NCBI GenBank assembly: GCA_964645205.1
Contig: CAZYBO010000002.1
Span: 1-64,000 of the forward strand
Source of the DNA: CAZYBO01 sp964645205
Lineage (GTDB): Bacteria > Pseudomonadota > Alphaproteobacteria > Rickettsiales > SXRF01
Length of the DNA stretch: 64,000 bases
Direction of reading: 5' to 3'
Under the pieces are notes generated by a model. The model saw only the letters and a program-made list of their open reading frames with translations, ran no database searches and was not told where the DNA came from. Of this stretch, positions 15,989 to 24,370 are shown piece after piece. Positions within the stretch are counted from its first letter, which is position 1, and every line of letters begins with the position of its first letter. A program made the position numbers and the translations under genes.

Positions 15989-17249
15989 AATCTATGCGCT
16001 GCTCACTTCGCTGGTCGCGCCGCTGGTTCCGCTGTGGCTGGCCTGGCGGCGTGCGCGCGGCAAGGAAGACGGTTCCCGCCTATATGAACGTTTCGGCATC
16101 GCTTCCACGCAGCGGCCGGTGGGCACGCTGGTATGGCTGCATGCGGCGAGCGTCGGCGAGGCGAATTCGATTCTCGTGCTGATCGGCAAGCTGCGCGAGC
16201 GCTTCCCGGAACTGCGATTGCTGCTCACCACCGGCACGGTGACTTCCGCGCAACTCATGCAGCGGCGCCTGCCCAAGGGCGCGATCCACCAGTATGTGCC
16301 GGTTGACACGCCGGAAGCCACCGGCAAATTCATGCGCCACTGGAAGCCGGACATCGCGCTGTGGGTCGAGTCGGAATTTTGGCCGAATCTGGTACGCACC
16401 GCCGACGAATGGGAATGCTTCATGGGCGTGATCAACGCGCGCATGTCGGAGCGCTCGTTCGCCTTCTGGAAAAAATACCCGTCGCTGATTGTCTCGATGC
16501 TTTCACGTTTCAACGTCGCGTTCGCACAGAGCGAGGCCGATCAGCAGCGACTGGAATCGCTGGGCGCGAAACAAGTGTCCTGCGTCGGCAATTTAAAATA
16601 CGACGCCACGCTGCTGCCGTGCGACGAGGGTGCGCTGCTGGCGCTGAAAACCGCGACCGGCGAACGCCCGATCTGGCTGGCAGCCAGCACGCATCCGGGC
16701 GAAGAGGAGCTCATCGCGCATGCGCACAAAATGCTTTCGGCTACGCGGCGCGGGCTGCTGACCGTGATCGTGCCGCGCCATCCCGAACGCGGCGCAGCAA
16801 TCGCTGCGGAGCTTGGCAAGCAATTCAACGTAAGCTTACGCTCACGCAAGAATACGATCGGCGCAGACACCGCCATCTACATCGCCGATACGCTGGGCGA
16901 GTTGGGGCTGTTCTACCGCCTGTGCGAAATCGTGTTCATGGGCGGCTCACTGGTCGATCACGGAGGTCAGAACCCGCTGGAGCCCGCTCGCCTCGCCTGC
17001 GCGGTGGTCGCGGGCATACACACGCAGAATTTCCGTGACATCTATCTGGAAATGGAACGCACGCGCGGATGCCTGCGCGTGAAAAACGCCGACGACCTTG
17101 CCGCGCAGATCGATATGCTGCTCAACCATCCTTCCGCCACGCAAGCCCTGCAGTCGCAGGCGCGCCAATGGGTGGAAGGCAAGAGCGGCGCCACCGACAA
17201 GCTGCTCGACGAGCTGGCGCCCATCTTTGCGCCACGGAAAAAACCATGA
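15981..17249 (+). CDS. waaA: 3-deoxy-D-manno-octulosonic acid transferase
   Basis: WaaA adds Kdo from CMP-Kdo to lipid IVA at the inner membrane. The 422-residue GT30-family protein starts MDKIYALLTSLVAP; I prefer the ATG at 15981 because GGGGAGG lies just before it. Hallmarks are WLHAASVGEANS, LLTTGTVTSAQLM, WVESEFWPNL, INARMSERS, and the CMP-Kdo region ASTHPGEEE...PRHPER and MGGSLVDHGGQNPLEPA. It overlaps lpxK by 4 nt. Confidence 0.95.
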   Translation: MDKIYALLTSLVAPLVPLWLAWRRARGKEDGSRLYERFGIASTQRPVGTLVWLHAASVGEANSILVLIGKLRERFPELRLLLTTGTVTSAQLMQRRLPKGAIHQYVPVDTPEATGKFMRHWKPDIALWVESEFWPNLVRTADEWECFMGVINARMSERSFAFWKKYPSLIVSMLSRFNVAFAQSEADQQRLESLGAKQVSCVGNLKYDATLLPCDEGALLALKTATGERPIWLAASTHPGEEELIAHAHKMLSATRRGLLTVIVPRHPERGAAIAAELGKQFNVSLRSRKNTIGADTAIYIADTLGELGLFYRLCEIVFMGGSLVDHGGQNPLEPARLACAVVAGIHTQNFRDIYLEMERTRGCLRVKNADDLAAQIDMLLNHPSATQALQSQARQWVEGKSGATDKLLDELAPIFAPRKKP

Positions 17250-18214
17250 AAACTCCGAGCTTCTGGCATACGCAGCATCCGCTGTTCAACCTGCTGCTCC
17301 CGGCGGCGTTTCTCTACCAGCATGCAAGCATGCTCTATCGCATGGCGGCACGGCCGGTAACGCTTCCCATCCCGGTCATCTGCGTAGGCAACCTGACCGC
17401 GGGCGGCGCGGGCAAAACGCCGGTGGCGCTGGCAATTGGGGCGATGCTGAAAGCAAAAAACGTCAACGCGTTTTTCCTGAGCAAAGGCTATGGCGGCACG
17501 CAGATCGCCCCGCTGCGCGTGAACCCGCGCGTGCACACGGCGAAGCAAGTGGGCGATGAACCGCTGCTGCTGGCCGGCGTGTTGCCTACGGTAGTGGCGA
17601 AAGACCGCAAGGAAGGCGCGATGTTCGCGCTCGGGTTGGGGGCGGATGTGATCGTTATGGATGACGGGTTCCAGAATCCGTTCGTGACAAAAAACCTATC
17701 GCTGCTGGTGATCGACGGTGTGTACGGCTTCGGCAACGGCCACCTGATTCCCGCAGGCCCGCTGCGCGAACCGCCGGAATCGGGCTTCGCGCGCGCCGAC
17801 GCGATTATCGTAATCAACCCGTCCGACACCACGCCGCCGCTGCCGGAAGGAAAGCCGGTGCTGCGCGCGCGCACGAAACCGCTGGATAGCGCGCACGCGC
17901 TCGCTGGAAAGAAGCTGGTGGCATTCTGCGGTCTGGCCACGCCGCAGAAATTTTTTTCCACCCTCACCTCGCTCGGAGCACAGCTTGTAAAAACCGTTGC
18001 GTTCGGCGACCACCATCCCTACCGCGCCTCCGAAATCAAAAAGCTGGCGGACGACGCGCGCCACGCGCAGGCGTTGCTGGTAACCACTGCCAAAGACGCA
18101 GTGCGCCTGTCGCCGGAGTTGCGACCGCTGGTAACCATCGTGGACATCACGCTGGAGTTTGATGACAAGGCGCAGCTCGAAGCGCTGCTTGCCGGAGCGC
18201 TGGCACCTGCATGA
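17246..18214 (+). CDS. lpxK: Tetraacyldisaccharide 4'-kinase
   Basis: LpxK phosphorylates the 4' position of the lipid A disaccharide at the cytoplasmic face of the inner membrane. The 322-residue protein has the P-loop VGNLTAGGAGKTP at residues 47-59, the SKGYGG motif and VIVMDDGFQNP, with an N-terminal membrane anchor. I choose the ATG at 17246, which overlaps the waaA stop; the open frame upstream is noncoding shadow. It overlaps lpxL by 4 nt. Confidence 0.95.
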   Translation: MKTPSFWHTQHPLFNLLLPAAFLYQHASMLYRMAARPVTLPIPVICVGNLTAGGAGKTPVALAIGAMLKAKNVNAFFLSKGYGGTQIAPLRVNPRVHTAKQVGDEPLLLAGVLPTVVAKDRKEGAMFALGLGADVIVMDDGFQNPFVTKNLSLLVIDGVYGFGNGHLIPAGPLREPPESGFARADAIIVINPSDTTPPLPEGKPVLRARTKPLDSAHALAGKKLVAFCGLATPQKFFSTLTSLGAQLVKTVAFGDHHPYRASEIKKLADDARHAQALLVTTAKDAVRLSPELRPLVTIVDITLEFDDKAQLEALLAGALAPA

Positions 18215-19068
18215 CGAAACTGATGCACCTTATCGAGGCGATGCTGCTGATGCTGCTGTTTACGGCGTTCCGCCTGCTTCCGCTCGACATGGCATCGGCG
18301 ATGGGGGGATGGATGGCGCGCGCAATCGGCCCCTTCATGTCCGCACACAAAACCGCGCAAAAAAACCTCGCAGCCGCTTTCCCGGAAAAGCCCAAGGAAG
18401 AGCGCGAGCATATCCTGCGCGGCATGTGGGATCATTTAGGCCGCGTCGCCGCCGAGATGCCGCACCTTCCCAGCGGCGTGATGCTGCCACGTATCGACCT
18501 GCACGGCGCGGAGCATTTCCCCGACCCAAAAAATCCTTCCATGTTTTTTTCCGGGCATATCGGCAATTGGGAAATGCTGCCTGCGCTTGCCGAAAGCCAC
18601 GGCGTTCCAATCACGCTGATTTACCGGCAGGCAAATAACCCGTATGTGGATCGCATGGTGGCAAAATTGCGCGCAGCGCGTTCTTCCAACATGTTCCCCA
18701 AAGGACCCAAAGGCGGCTTCAAGCTCGCGCGCGCGATCAAGAACGGCGAGACGCTCGCCATGCTCATCGACCAGAAAATGAATGACGGCATCCCGGTAAA
18801 ATTCTTCGGCCGCGACGCGATGACCGCGCCCGCCATCGCCCAGCTCGCGCTGCGTTACGGCATGCCGATCATTCCCGCCCATATCGTACGCACGAAGGGC
18901 GCGCATTTCAAAGGCGTGATTTTCCCCCATCTGTCTTACGAAAAAACCGGCGACGACGCGCGCGATACGCTTTTAATCATGACGCAGATCAACGCGCAGC
19001 TCGAATCATGGGTGCGCCAGTATCCCGACCAATGGTTCTGGGTGCATAAGCGCTGGCCTAATGCGTAA
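18211..19068 (+). CDS. lpxL: Lipid A late acyltransferase (LpxL/HtrB family)
   Basis: The 285-residue protein belongs to the lysophospholipid/lipid A acyltransferase family: N-terminal membrane segment, catalytic HxxxxE motif in FFSGHIGNWEM (around residues 112-120), and NMFPKGPKGGFKLARAIKNGETLAMLIDQKMNDGIPVKFFG. It adds secondary acyl chains to Kdo2-lipid IVA. It is the last gene of the lipid A block and its end overlaps the convergent xseA by 11 nt. Confidence 0.92.
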   Translation: MTKLMHLIEAMLLMLLFTAFRLLPLDMASAMGGWMARAIGPFMSAHKTAQKNLAAAFPEKPKEEREHILRGMWDHLGRVAAEMPHLPSGVMLPRIDLHGAEHFPDPKNPSMFFSGHIGNWEMLPALAESHGVPITLIYRQANNPYVDRMVAKLRAARSSNMFPKGPKGGFKLARAIKNGETLAMLIDQKMNDGIPVKFFGRDAMTAPAIAQLALRYGMPIIPAHIVRTKGAHFKGVIFPHLSYEKTGDDARDTLLIMTQINAQLESWVRQYPDQWFWVHKRWPNA

Positions 19069-20410
19069 CCTTAATCTCGCCGTCCTTGAACGTCAGTGAT
19101 AGGTCAGGTGCCTGCCGCGCCTGCTGCGCAGTAGTCACCAGCTTGCCTTTCTCGTCGCGCACGAGGGCAAACCCACGCTCCAGCACGCGCTGGTAATTGA
19201 CGCTTTCCAGCAGTGCCGCGATATGCGCGATTTTATCTTCGCCTTTTTCGATCCGGCGCATGCAGGCATTCGCCATGCGCTGCTGCATATCGCGCAGGCG
19301 CTCGCCGGTGGTTCTGATTTCCGCTAGCAGCAGGCCGGGTTTTAATCCCGCGCTCAATACCGCCAGTTGCTGCTCCTTGCGCGACAGCATGACAGGCAGT
19401 GAAGCAAGCAGCCGCTCGCCCCAGTCGTCGAGTTTTTGCGTGGCGCTTTCAATAAGCTGCGCCGGTTTCGGCAGACCGCGCGAAAGGCCTGCGAGTTTTT
19501 CCTGCTGCTGCGCAAGCAATCGCTGCGCCGCCGTATTCAGGCGCATGTCGAGCTGCCCCACGCCCAGCCATAATTTCTCGCGCACAGGCACCGCTATTTC
19601 CGCCGCGGCCGTAGGCGTAGGCGCGCGCCTGTCGGATACGTAGTCGATCAGCGTGGTATCGGTTTCGTGCCCGACCGCCGAGATAAGCGGAATGCGCGAA
19701 GCCGCTGCCGCGCGCACCACGATCTCCTCGTTGAACGCCCATAAATCCTCGATCGACCCGCCGCCACGCGCGACAATCAGCACATCGGGAACAGGCATGT
19801 TTGAGTCAGGCGTCAGCGCATTAAATCCTTTGATGGCGGCGGCGATTTGTTCCGCCGCCCCCTCGCCCTGCACCATCACCGGCCACACGAGCACATGCAC
19901 GGGGAAACGTTCCTCGATGCGGTGCAGAATATCGCGTATCACCGCACCTGTAGGCGAGGTGACCACGCCGACCACGCGCGGCAAAAACGGCAGCGGTTTT
20001 TTGCGCTCCGGCTTGAATAATCCTTCTTCCTCAAACTGCTTTTTGCGTTTTTCCAACAGCGCCATCAGCGCACCTGCGCCTGCGGGCTCAATAGAATCGA
20101 CCACGATCTGGTATGAGGATTTGCCCGGATAGGTCGTCACTTTACCGCTGCACACCACCTCCAGCCCGTCCTCCGGCTTGAAGCTCAGCTTGCCCGCCGT
20201 ACCGCGCCAGCACACGGCGTCGATCACGGCATTATCGTCCTTCAGGCGGAAATAGACATGGCCTGAAGTAGCCTGTTTCCAGCCGGAAATCTCGCCGCGC
20301 AGACGTACGACGCCGAAACGGTCTTCCACCATCCGCTTGATCGACAGCGATATTTCGCTGACCGAGTAGATCGGCTGGTTGTGGTTGAAATCAGGGGCTG
20401 GATCGGGCAT
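19058..20410 (-). CDS. xseA: Exodeoxyribonuclease VII large subunit
   Basis: The 450-residue subunit of ExoVII degrades single-stranded DNA in repair. It has an N-terminal OB fold (VRLRGEISGWKQATSGHVYFRLKDD near residue 35), the catalytic domain (VVGVVTSPTGAVIRDI, VLIVARGGGSIEDLWAFNEE, SAVGHETDTTLIDYVSDRRAPTPTAAAE) and a long C-terminal coiled coil. The small subunit XseB is not in this window. It is divergent from purD with 31 nt between start codons. Confidence 0.96.
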   Translation of the reverse strand: MPDPAPDFNHNQPIYSVSEISLSIKRMVEDRFGVVRLRGEISGWKQATSGHVYFRLKDDNAVIDAVCWRGTAGKLSFKPEDGLEVVCSGKVTTYPGKSSYQIVVDSIEPAGAGALMALLEKRKKQFEEEGLFKPERKKPLPFLPRVVGVVTSPTGAVIRDILHRIEERFPVHVLVWPVMVQGEGAAEQIAAAIKGFNALTPDSNMPVPDVLIVARGGGSIEDLWAFNEEIVVRAAAASRIPLISAVGHETDTTLIDYVSDRRAPTPTAAAEIAVPVREKLWLGVGQLDMRLNTAAQRLLAQQQEKLAGLSRGLPKPAQLIESATQKLDDWGERLLASLPVMLSRKEQQLAVLSAGLKPGLLLAEIRTTGERLRDMQQRMANACMRRIEKGEDKIAHIAALLESVNYQRVLERGFALVRDEKGKLVTTAQQARQAPDLSLTFKDGEIKVTH

Positions 20411-20441
20411 AGTCCGCTGACTTTAAAGGAAAGAATCCCTC

Positions 20442-21719
20442 ATGGCAAACGTTCTGGTCATAGGCTCCGGCGGCAGGGAGCATGCCCTGTGCTGGCGGCT
20501 CAAACAATCGCCATCCGTTACGCAGGTGTTTTGCGCACCCGGCAATGCGGGCATCGCCGAAGATGCGCAATGCGTTACGCTTGCCTCGCCGCAGGCGGCC
20601 ATAGAATTCTGCAAACAAAATGCCATCGGTCTGGTCGTCATCGGCCCCGAACAACCGCTGGTGGAAGGTCTTTCCGATATTTTGCAAGCTGCAAACATCA
20701 ACGTGTTCGGCCCTTCAAAACTCGCAGCACGGCTCGAAGGCTCCAAAGGCTTCATGAAAGACTTATGTCGTAAGTACGCCATCCCCACCGCCGCCTATGG
20801 ATTTTTCACTGATGCGGCGGCGGCTAAACAATTCCTGGAAGGGAAATCGTTTCCTATCGTGGTGAAGGCAGACGGGCTGGCGGCAGGCAAAGGCGTAATT
20901 ATCGCCGAAAACAAAAAAGATGCGTTGGATGCGATAGACGGCATGTTCTCCGGGCAGTTCGGCGCAAGCGGCAGCGCGGTGGTGATCGAGGAATTCATGG
21001 ACGGCGAGGAGGTGAGCTTCTTCGCGCTGTGCGATGGAACATCCGCCGTTGAGTTTGGGTTCGCGCAGGATCACAAGCGCGTGTTCGATGGCGACAAAGG
21101 TCCCAACACCGGCGGCATGGGCGCCTATTCGCCCGCCCCCGTAATGACCGAACATTTACGCAAAGCCGTGATGCAGACCATTATCCTGCCCACGGTTTCG
21201 GCGATGCAAAAAGAAGGCTGCGTGTTTAGCGGCGTGCTATTCGCAGGGCTTATGCTAACTAAAGACGGTCCGAAACTGCTGGAATACAACGCCCGCTTCG
21301 GCGACCCGGAAACGCAGACGCTGATGATGCGTTTCAACGGCGATCTCTATCAGCTGCTATTGGCATGCGCGACAAAACAGCTTGCCAGCGCAAAAATTTC
21401 CTTCGTAAGCGACGCCGCCGTATGCGTGGTCATGGCCGCCAACGGCTATCCGGGCACATACGATAAAGGCTCGCCGATACAAGGCTGCGCGGCAGCGAAC
21501 GCACTGGAAGGCGTAAAAGTATTTCACGCAGGCACCGAAAAGCGCGGCGGTGAGTTGGTCGCTATCGGCGGACGCGTCCTCGGCGTCACCGCGCTCGGAA
21601 AAACCATCCATGAAGCGCAGGCCAACGCTTACCGCGCGGTGGACGCCATCGACTGGCCGGGCGGGTTCTGCCGCCGCGACATCGCCTGGCGCGCGATCAC
21701 TCTACCCAATGTTTCTTGA
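20442..21719 (+). CDS. purD: Phosphoribosylamine-glycine ligase
   Basis: PurD joins glycine to phosphoribosylamine in de novo purine synthesis. The 425-residue ATP-grasp protein has the N-terminal NVLVIGSGGREHAL, VIGPEQPLVEGLSD, the lysine VVKADGLAAGKGVI and DHKRVFDGDKGPNTGGMGAYSPAP. An AAAGGAAAG site precedes the ATG. Its 3' end overlaps convergent yciB by 23 nt. Confidence 0.97.
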   Translation: MANVLVIGSGGREHALCWRLKQSPSVTQVFCAPGNAGIAEDAQCVTLASPQAAIEFCKQNAIGLVVIGPEQPLVEGLSDILQAANINVFGPSKLAARLEGSKGFMKDLCRKYAIPTAAYGFFTDAAAAKQFLEGKSFPIVVKADGLAAGKGVIIAENKKDALDAIDGMFSGQFGASGSAVVIEEFMDGEEVSFFALCDGTSAVEFGFAQDHKRVFDGDKGPNTGGMGAYSPAPVMTEHLRKAVMQTIILPTVSAMQKEGCVFSGVLFAGLMLTKDGPKLLEYNARFGDPETQTLMMRFNGDLYQLLLACATKQLASAKISFVSDAAVCVVMAANGYPGTYDKGSPIQGCAAANALEGVKVFHAGTEKRGGELVAIGGRVLGVTALGKTIHEAQANAYRAVDAIDWPGGFCRRDIAWRAITLPNVS

Positions 21720-22233
21720 TTAAGGGCAGTTGGCTGAGCATGAACAACATGCTTAAGCTGAACATGCCGAATACCTTAAAATTGACCCAGAAATCGGTGG
21801 AATAATTCCGCCAGATATATTCGTTCAGCACGGCCAAACCCATAAAATAAAGCCCCCAGTTCCTAGATAGCGCCTTCCAGCCTTCTTCCGTGAGTGACAT
21901 CGCGCTTTCGAATACGTATTTCAGCATGGATTTGCGGAAGCATAAGCCTCCCAGCAAAATTGAGGAAAAAAGCAAATTGACGAGGGTTGGCTTGATTTTT
22001 ATGAAATATTCATCGTTCAACCAAAGGGTTAGACCGCCGAGCACCGTAATCGCGATGCCCGACACCAGCGGCATCACCGCAATGCGCTTTTCCTTGATAT
22101 AAGCGATCAGCAAGCACAGCAGCGTCGTGACGATAATTGCCCCTGTAGCCTCCAGAAGGCCAAAAAACCGGTAGGTGAGGAAAAACACCAACAGCGGCGC
22201 GAGATCGAGAACCAGTTTAGTTTTGCTGCCCAT
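21697..22233 (-). CDS. yciB: Inner membrane septation-type protein YciB
   Basis: The 178-residue protein has about five membrane helices and the YciB/IspA pattern: LDLAPLLVFFLTY near the N-terminus, KPTLVNLLFSSILLGG in the middle and LNEYIWRNYSTDFWVNFKVFG near residue 140. The family takes part in cell-envelope and septum integrity by an unclear mechanism. It is divergent from phoB. Confidence 0.93.
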   Translation of the reverse strand: MGSKTKLVLDLAPLLVFFLTYRFFGLLEATGAIIVTTLLCLLIAYIKEKRIAVMPLVSGIAITVLGGLTLWLNDEYFIKIKPTLVNLLFSSILLGGLCFRKSMLKYVFESAMSLTEEGWKALSRNWGLYFMGLAVLNEYIWRNYSTDFWVNFKVFGMFSLSMLFMLSQLPLIKKHWVE

Positions 22234-22283
22234 ACATCAACTATTTTTTAATCAAAACCGTGCATAGTGTTGCCTTCATAAAA

Positions 22284-22308
22284 AATAGTATGCTAGAGTG
22301 ATACTATT
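22284..22308. promoter_or_regulatory. 8-bp inverted repeat upstream of phoB
   Basis: AATAGTAT and ATACTATT form perfect 8-nt arms separated by 9 nt in the yciB-phoB divergent region. It could be an operator or an RNA hairpin. A second 8-bp inverted repeat with the same 9-nt gap follows at 22319-22343. Confidence 0.45.
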
Positions 22309-22318
22309 GGAATGAAAA

Positions 22319-22343
22319 GGAAAAAGGTTCTGTGTCTTTTTCC
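22319..22343 (+). promoter_or_regulatory. Hairpin in the phoB leader
   Basis: GGAAAAAG and CTTTTTCC pair over a 9-nt loop and end 7 nt before the GAGGA ribosome-binding site of phoB. The U-rich arm could act as an attenuator or influence translation. No Pho box is visible here. Confidence 0.4.
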
Positions 22344-22363
22344 GCAACACGAGGATAGAGCTT

Positions 22364-23089
22364 TTGGAAACGTCCGTACTGATCGTAGAAGACGAAGTCG
22401 CCATCGTCACCCTGCTTCGCTACAATTTGGAGCGCGAGGGCTTCCGTGTCTACTCCACCGGCGACGGTGAAGAGGCCGTAGCGATGGTGAAAGACTACAA
22501 ACCCGACATCATCGTGCTCGACTGGATGCTCCCGTCCATGTCCGGCGTGGAAATCTGCAAGCAATTGCGCTGGGATCAAGAAACCAAAGCGATCCCCATC
22601 ATCATGCTGTCTGCGCGCGGCGAAGAGGGTGACCGCATACGCGGCCTCGACGCAGGCGCCGACGATTACATCGTAAAACCGTTCTCACCTGCCGAATTAG
22701 TGGCGCGCATCCGCGCGATTTTCCGCCGCTTCCGCCCGGCGCTTTCGGAAAAAGTCCTCGCGTTCGCAGGCATCAAAATGGACGTGGCCGGCCACAAAGT
22801 CACCCGCAACGATCAGGACGTGCATTTAAGCCCCACTGAATTCAGCCTGCTGCGCTATTTCTTAGAACACCCCAAGCGCGTATTCTCCCGCGAGCAATTG
22901 CTCGATGCGGTATGGGGACACGACATCTATGTCGAACTGCGCACGGTAGACGTCCATGTACGCCGCCTGCGCAAAGGCCTCGACTATGACGGCTCCCAGC
23001 CCGACCTCATCCGCACCGTGCGCTCCGCCGGTTACGCGCTGGAGGACAACCCAACAGGGGAAATGTACGTGGATGGGGAAGAAAAGTAA
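22364..23089 (+). CDS. phoB: Phosphate regulon response regulator PhoB
   Basis: The 241-residue OmpR-family regulator has phosphoacceptor Asp53 (VLDWMLPSMSGVE), Ser83, Lys105 and the PhoB-typical SARGEEGDRIRGLDAGADDYIVKPFSPAELVAR run, then a winged helix with LSPTEFSLLRYFLEHPKRVFSREQLLDAVWG. PhoB activates phosphate-starvation genes by binding 11-nt repeats of the Pho box. Translation starts at TTG (22364), 8 nt after GAGGA. Neither phoR nor phoU is adjacent. Pho box-like sites occur in front of the curlin genes at 2.3 and 4.2 kb. Confidence 0.9.
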   Translation: METSVLIVEDEVAIVTLLRYNLEREGFRVYSTGDGEEAVAMVKDYKPDIIVLDWMLPSMSGVEICKQLRWDQETKAIPIIMLSARGEEGDRIRGLDAGADDYIVKPFSPAELVARIRAIFRRFRPALSEKVLAFAGIKMDVAGHKVTRNDQDVHLSPTEFSLLRYFLEHPKRVFSREQLLDAVWGHDIYVELRTVDVHVRRLRKGLDYDGSQPDLIRTVRSAGYALEDNPTGEMYVDGEEK

Positions 23090-23095
23090 TCCTCT

Positions 23096-24370
23096 TCACT
23101 CTGTCGCTGCAACACGTGCAAGCAACGCCTCTTTCGTAAGCGTGTAATCGCTCATCTCCCACGCCTCATCCAGCTTCGCCAGTAGCTCGCCCATGCGCTT
23201 GCCTTCTGGAATGCCAAGCGCCAGCAAATCTTTGCCGGTTACGGGGAAATGCGGGATGTCCCATGTGTCGGCCAGCTGCAACATCGCGCTTATGTCGCTG
23301 CCATCCATCGCGTGGCGCAGCGTGGCGCATTGGATAAACAGCTCGCGTCCCATGCGGCGCAACGCTTTTTTCTGTTCGGCGGGTGTCATGCCTGCGTGAA
23401 GGATTCGCGCGCCTTCGGTGATGTGCTTGAGGCGTTTGCTGAGATCGTTGGACAGCTTCCATGATGCGGTAAGTGCCTGAACGTCTGCGGGGTCTAGCAG
23501 CGCCGCCAGCCTTACCAACTCCCTCTCCCCTTGTGGGAGAGGGAGGGGAGAGGGGGCTGTCTCCACAATCTCATGCGTTGATGGTTTCCCCTCTCCCCGA
23601 CCCTCTCCCACAAGGGGAGAGGGAGAAGCAGATCGTTCCATAGTCGTAATAACTTCAAGTTCCACCTTCTTGCCCATTACCTGCGCCAGCACGCCGCATT
23701 GCTGCATCGCCTGCAAGGTGGGCGACACCAGAGGCGCAGCCAGCAGTTTCAGCATTTCGTGCTGGATACGCTCGCCGGAAAGCGATGGGATATTGTGCGC
23801 GAGTTCGCCGCAGGCTTTTAGCGCATCTTCATCCAGCGGTGTTTTTCCGTAATGCGCATGAAAGCGGAACAGGCGCAATATCCGCAAATAATCTTCCTGT
23901 ATGCGCGCGCGCGCATCGCCGATAAAACGCACCCTGCCCGCCCTTGTATCCGCTTCGCCGCCGGTATAGTCGAACAGTTCGCCTGATGGGGAGAGATACA
24001 GCGCGTTCATGGTAAAATCGCGGCGCGCGGCATCTTCCTGCCAGCTACCGGTGAACGTCACATCCGCGTGGCGGCCGTCACAAGCGGCATCGCGGCGCAG
24101 CGTAGTGATTTCAAACGGCTTGCCATCCACCAGCGCCGTGACGGTGCCGTGCTCGATGCCGGTGGGGATGCTGCGGATATGCGCGTCGTCCAGCAGCGCG
24201 ATCACAGCGTCCGGCAATAGCGGCGTCGCGGCGTCCACATCCTGCACCGCACGCACCAGCAGCGCGTCCCGCACGCAGCCGCCGACGAAGCGCAACTCCG
24301 CCTTACCCGCGAACGCGGCAATCAGCGTTTGCGTGTGCGGCCACGCAAGCCATGCGGGAGTGAGTTTCAT
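23096..24370 (-). CDS. cca: CCA tRNA nucleotidyltransferase carrying a palindromic-repeat insert
   Basis: The 424-residue class II nucleotidyltransferase has LRFVGGCVRDALL (residues 26-38), the metal-binding DVDAAT (Asp44, Asp46) and RRDFTMNAL (117-124), followed by the RNA-binding helical domain. It completes or repairs the tRNA 3' CCA. Residues about 244-284 (SPSPLVGEGRGEG ... SPLPLPQGERE) are the translation of a DNA palindrome, in frame, placed between helices of the C-terminal half. The gene overlaps the upstream kinase by 4 nt and so is coupled to the OmpR/EnvZ-like pair. Confidence 0.92.
   Translation of the reverse strand: MKLTPAWLAWPHTQTLIAAFAGKAELRFVGGCVRDALLVRAVQDVDAATPLLPDAVIALLDDAHIRSIPTGIEHGTVTALVDGKPFEITTLRRDAACDGRHADVTFTGSWQEDAARRDFTMNALYLSPSGELFDYTGGEADTRAGRVRFIGDARARIQEDYLRILRLFRFHAHYGKTPLDEDALKACGELAHNIPSLSGERIQHEMLKLLAAPLVSPTLQAMQQCGVLAQVMGKKVELEVITTMERSASPSPLVGEGRGEGKPSTHEIVETAPSPLPLPQGERELVRLAALLDPADVQALTASWKLSNDLSKRLKHITEGARILHAGMTPAEQKKALRRMGRELFIQCATLRHAMDGSDISAMLQLADTWDIPHFPVTGKDLLALGIPEGKRMGELLAKLDEAWEMSDYTLTKEALLARVAATE
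23519..23625. repeat. Palindromic element inside the CCA-adding enzyme gene
   Basis: Two perfect 25-nt inverted arms (23519-23543 and 23601-23625; CCCTCTCCC/GGGAGAGGG type) enclose a second inverted pair (GGGGAGAGGGG with CCCCTCTCCCC). The total length is 107 nt and the host reading frame stays open through it. Strings of this kind are widespread intergenic repeats in proteobacteria. Occurrence in a housekeeping gene recalls the in-gene palindromic elements of Rickettsia. Confidence 0.85.

Noticed and set aside
22234..22363. Pho box for phoB autoregulation
   Set aside because: No pair of GTCA-like units 11 nt apart is present between yciB and phoB.
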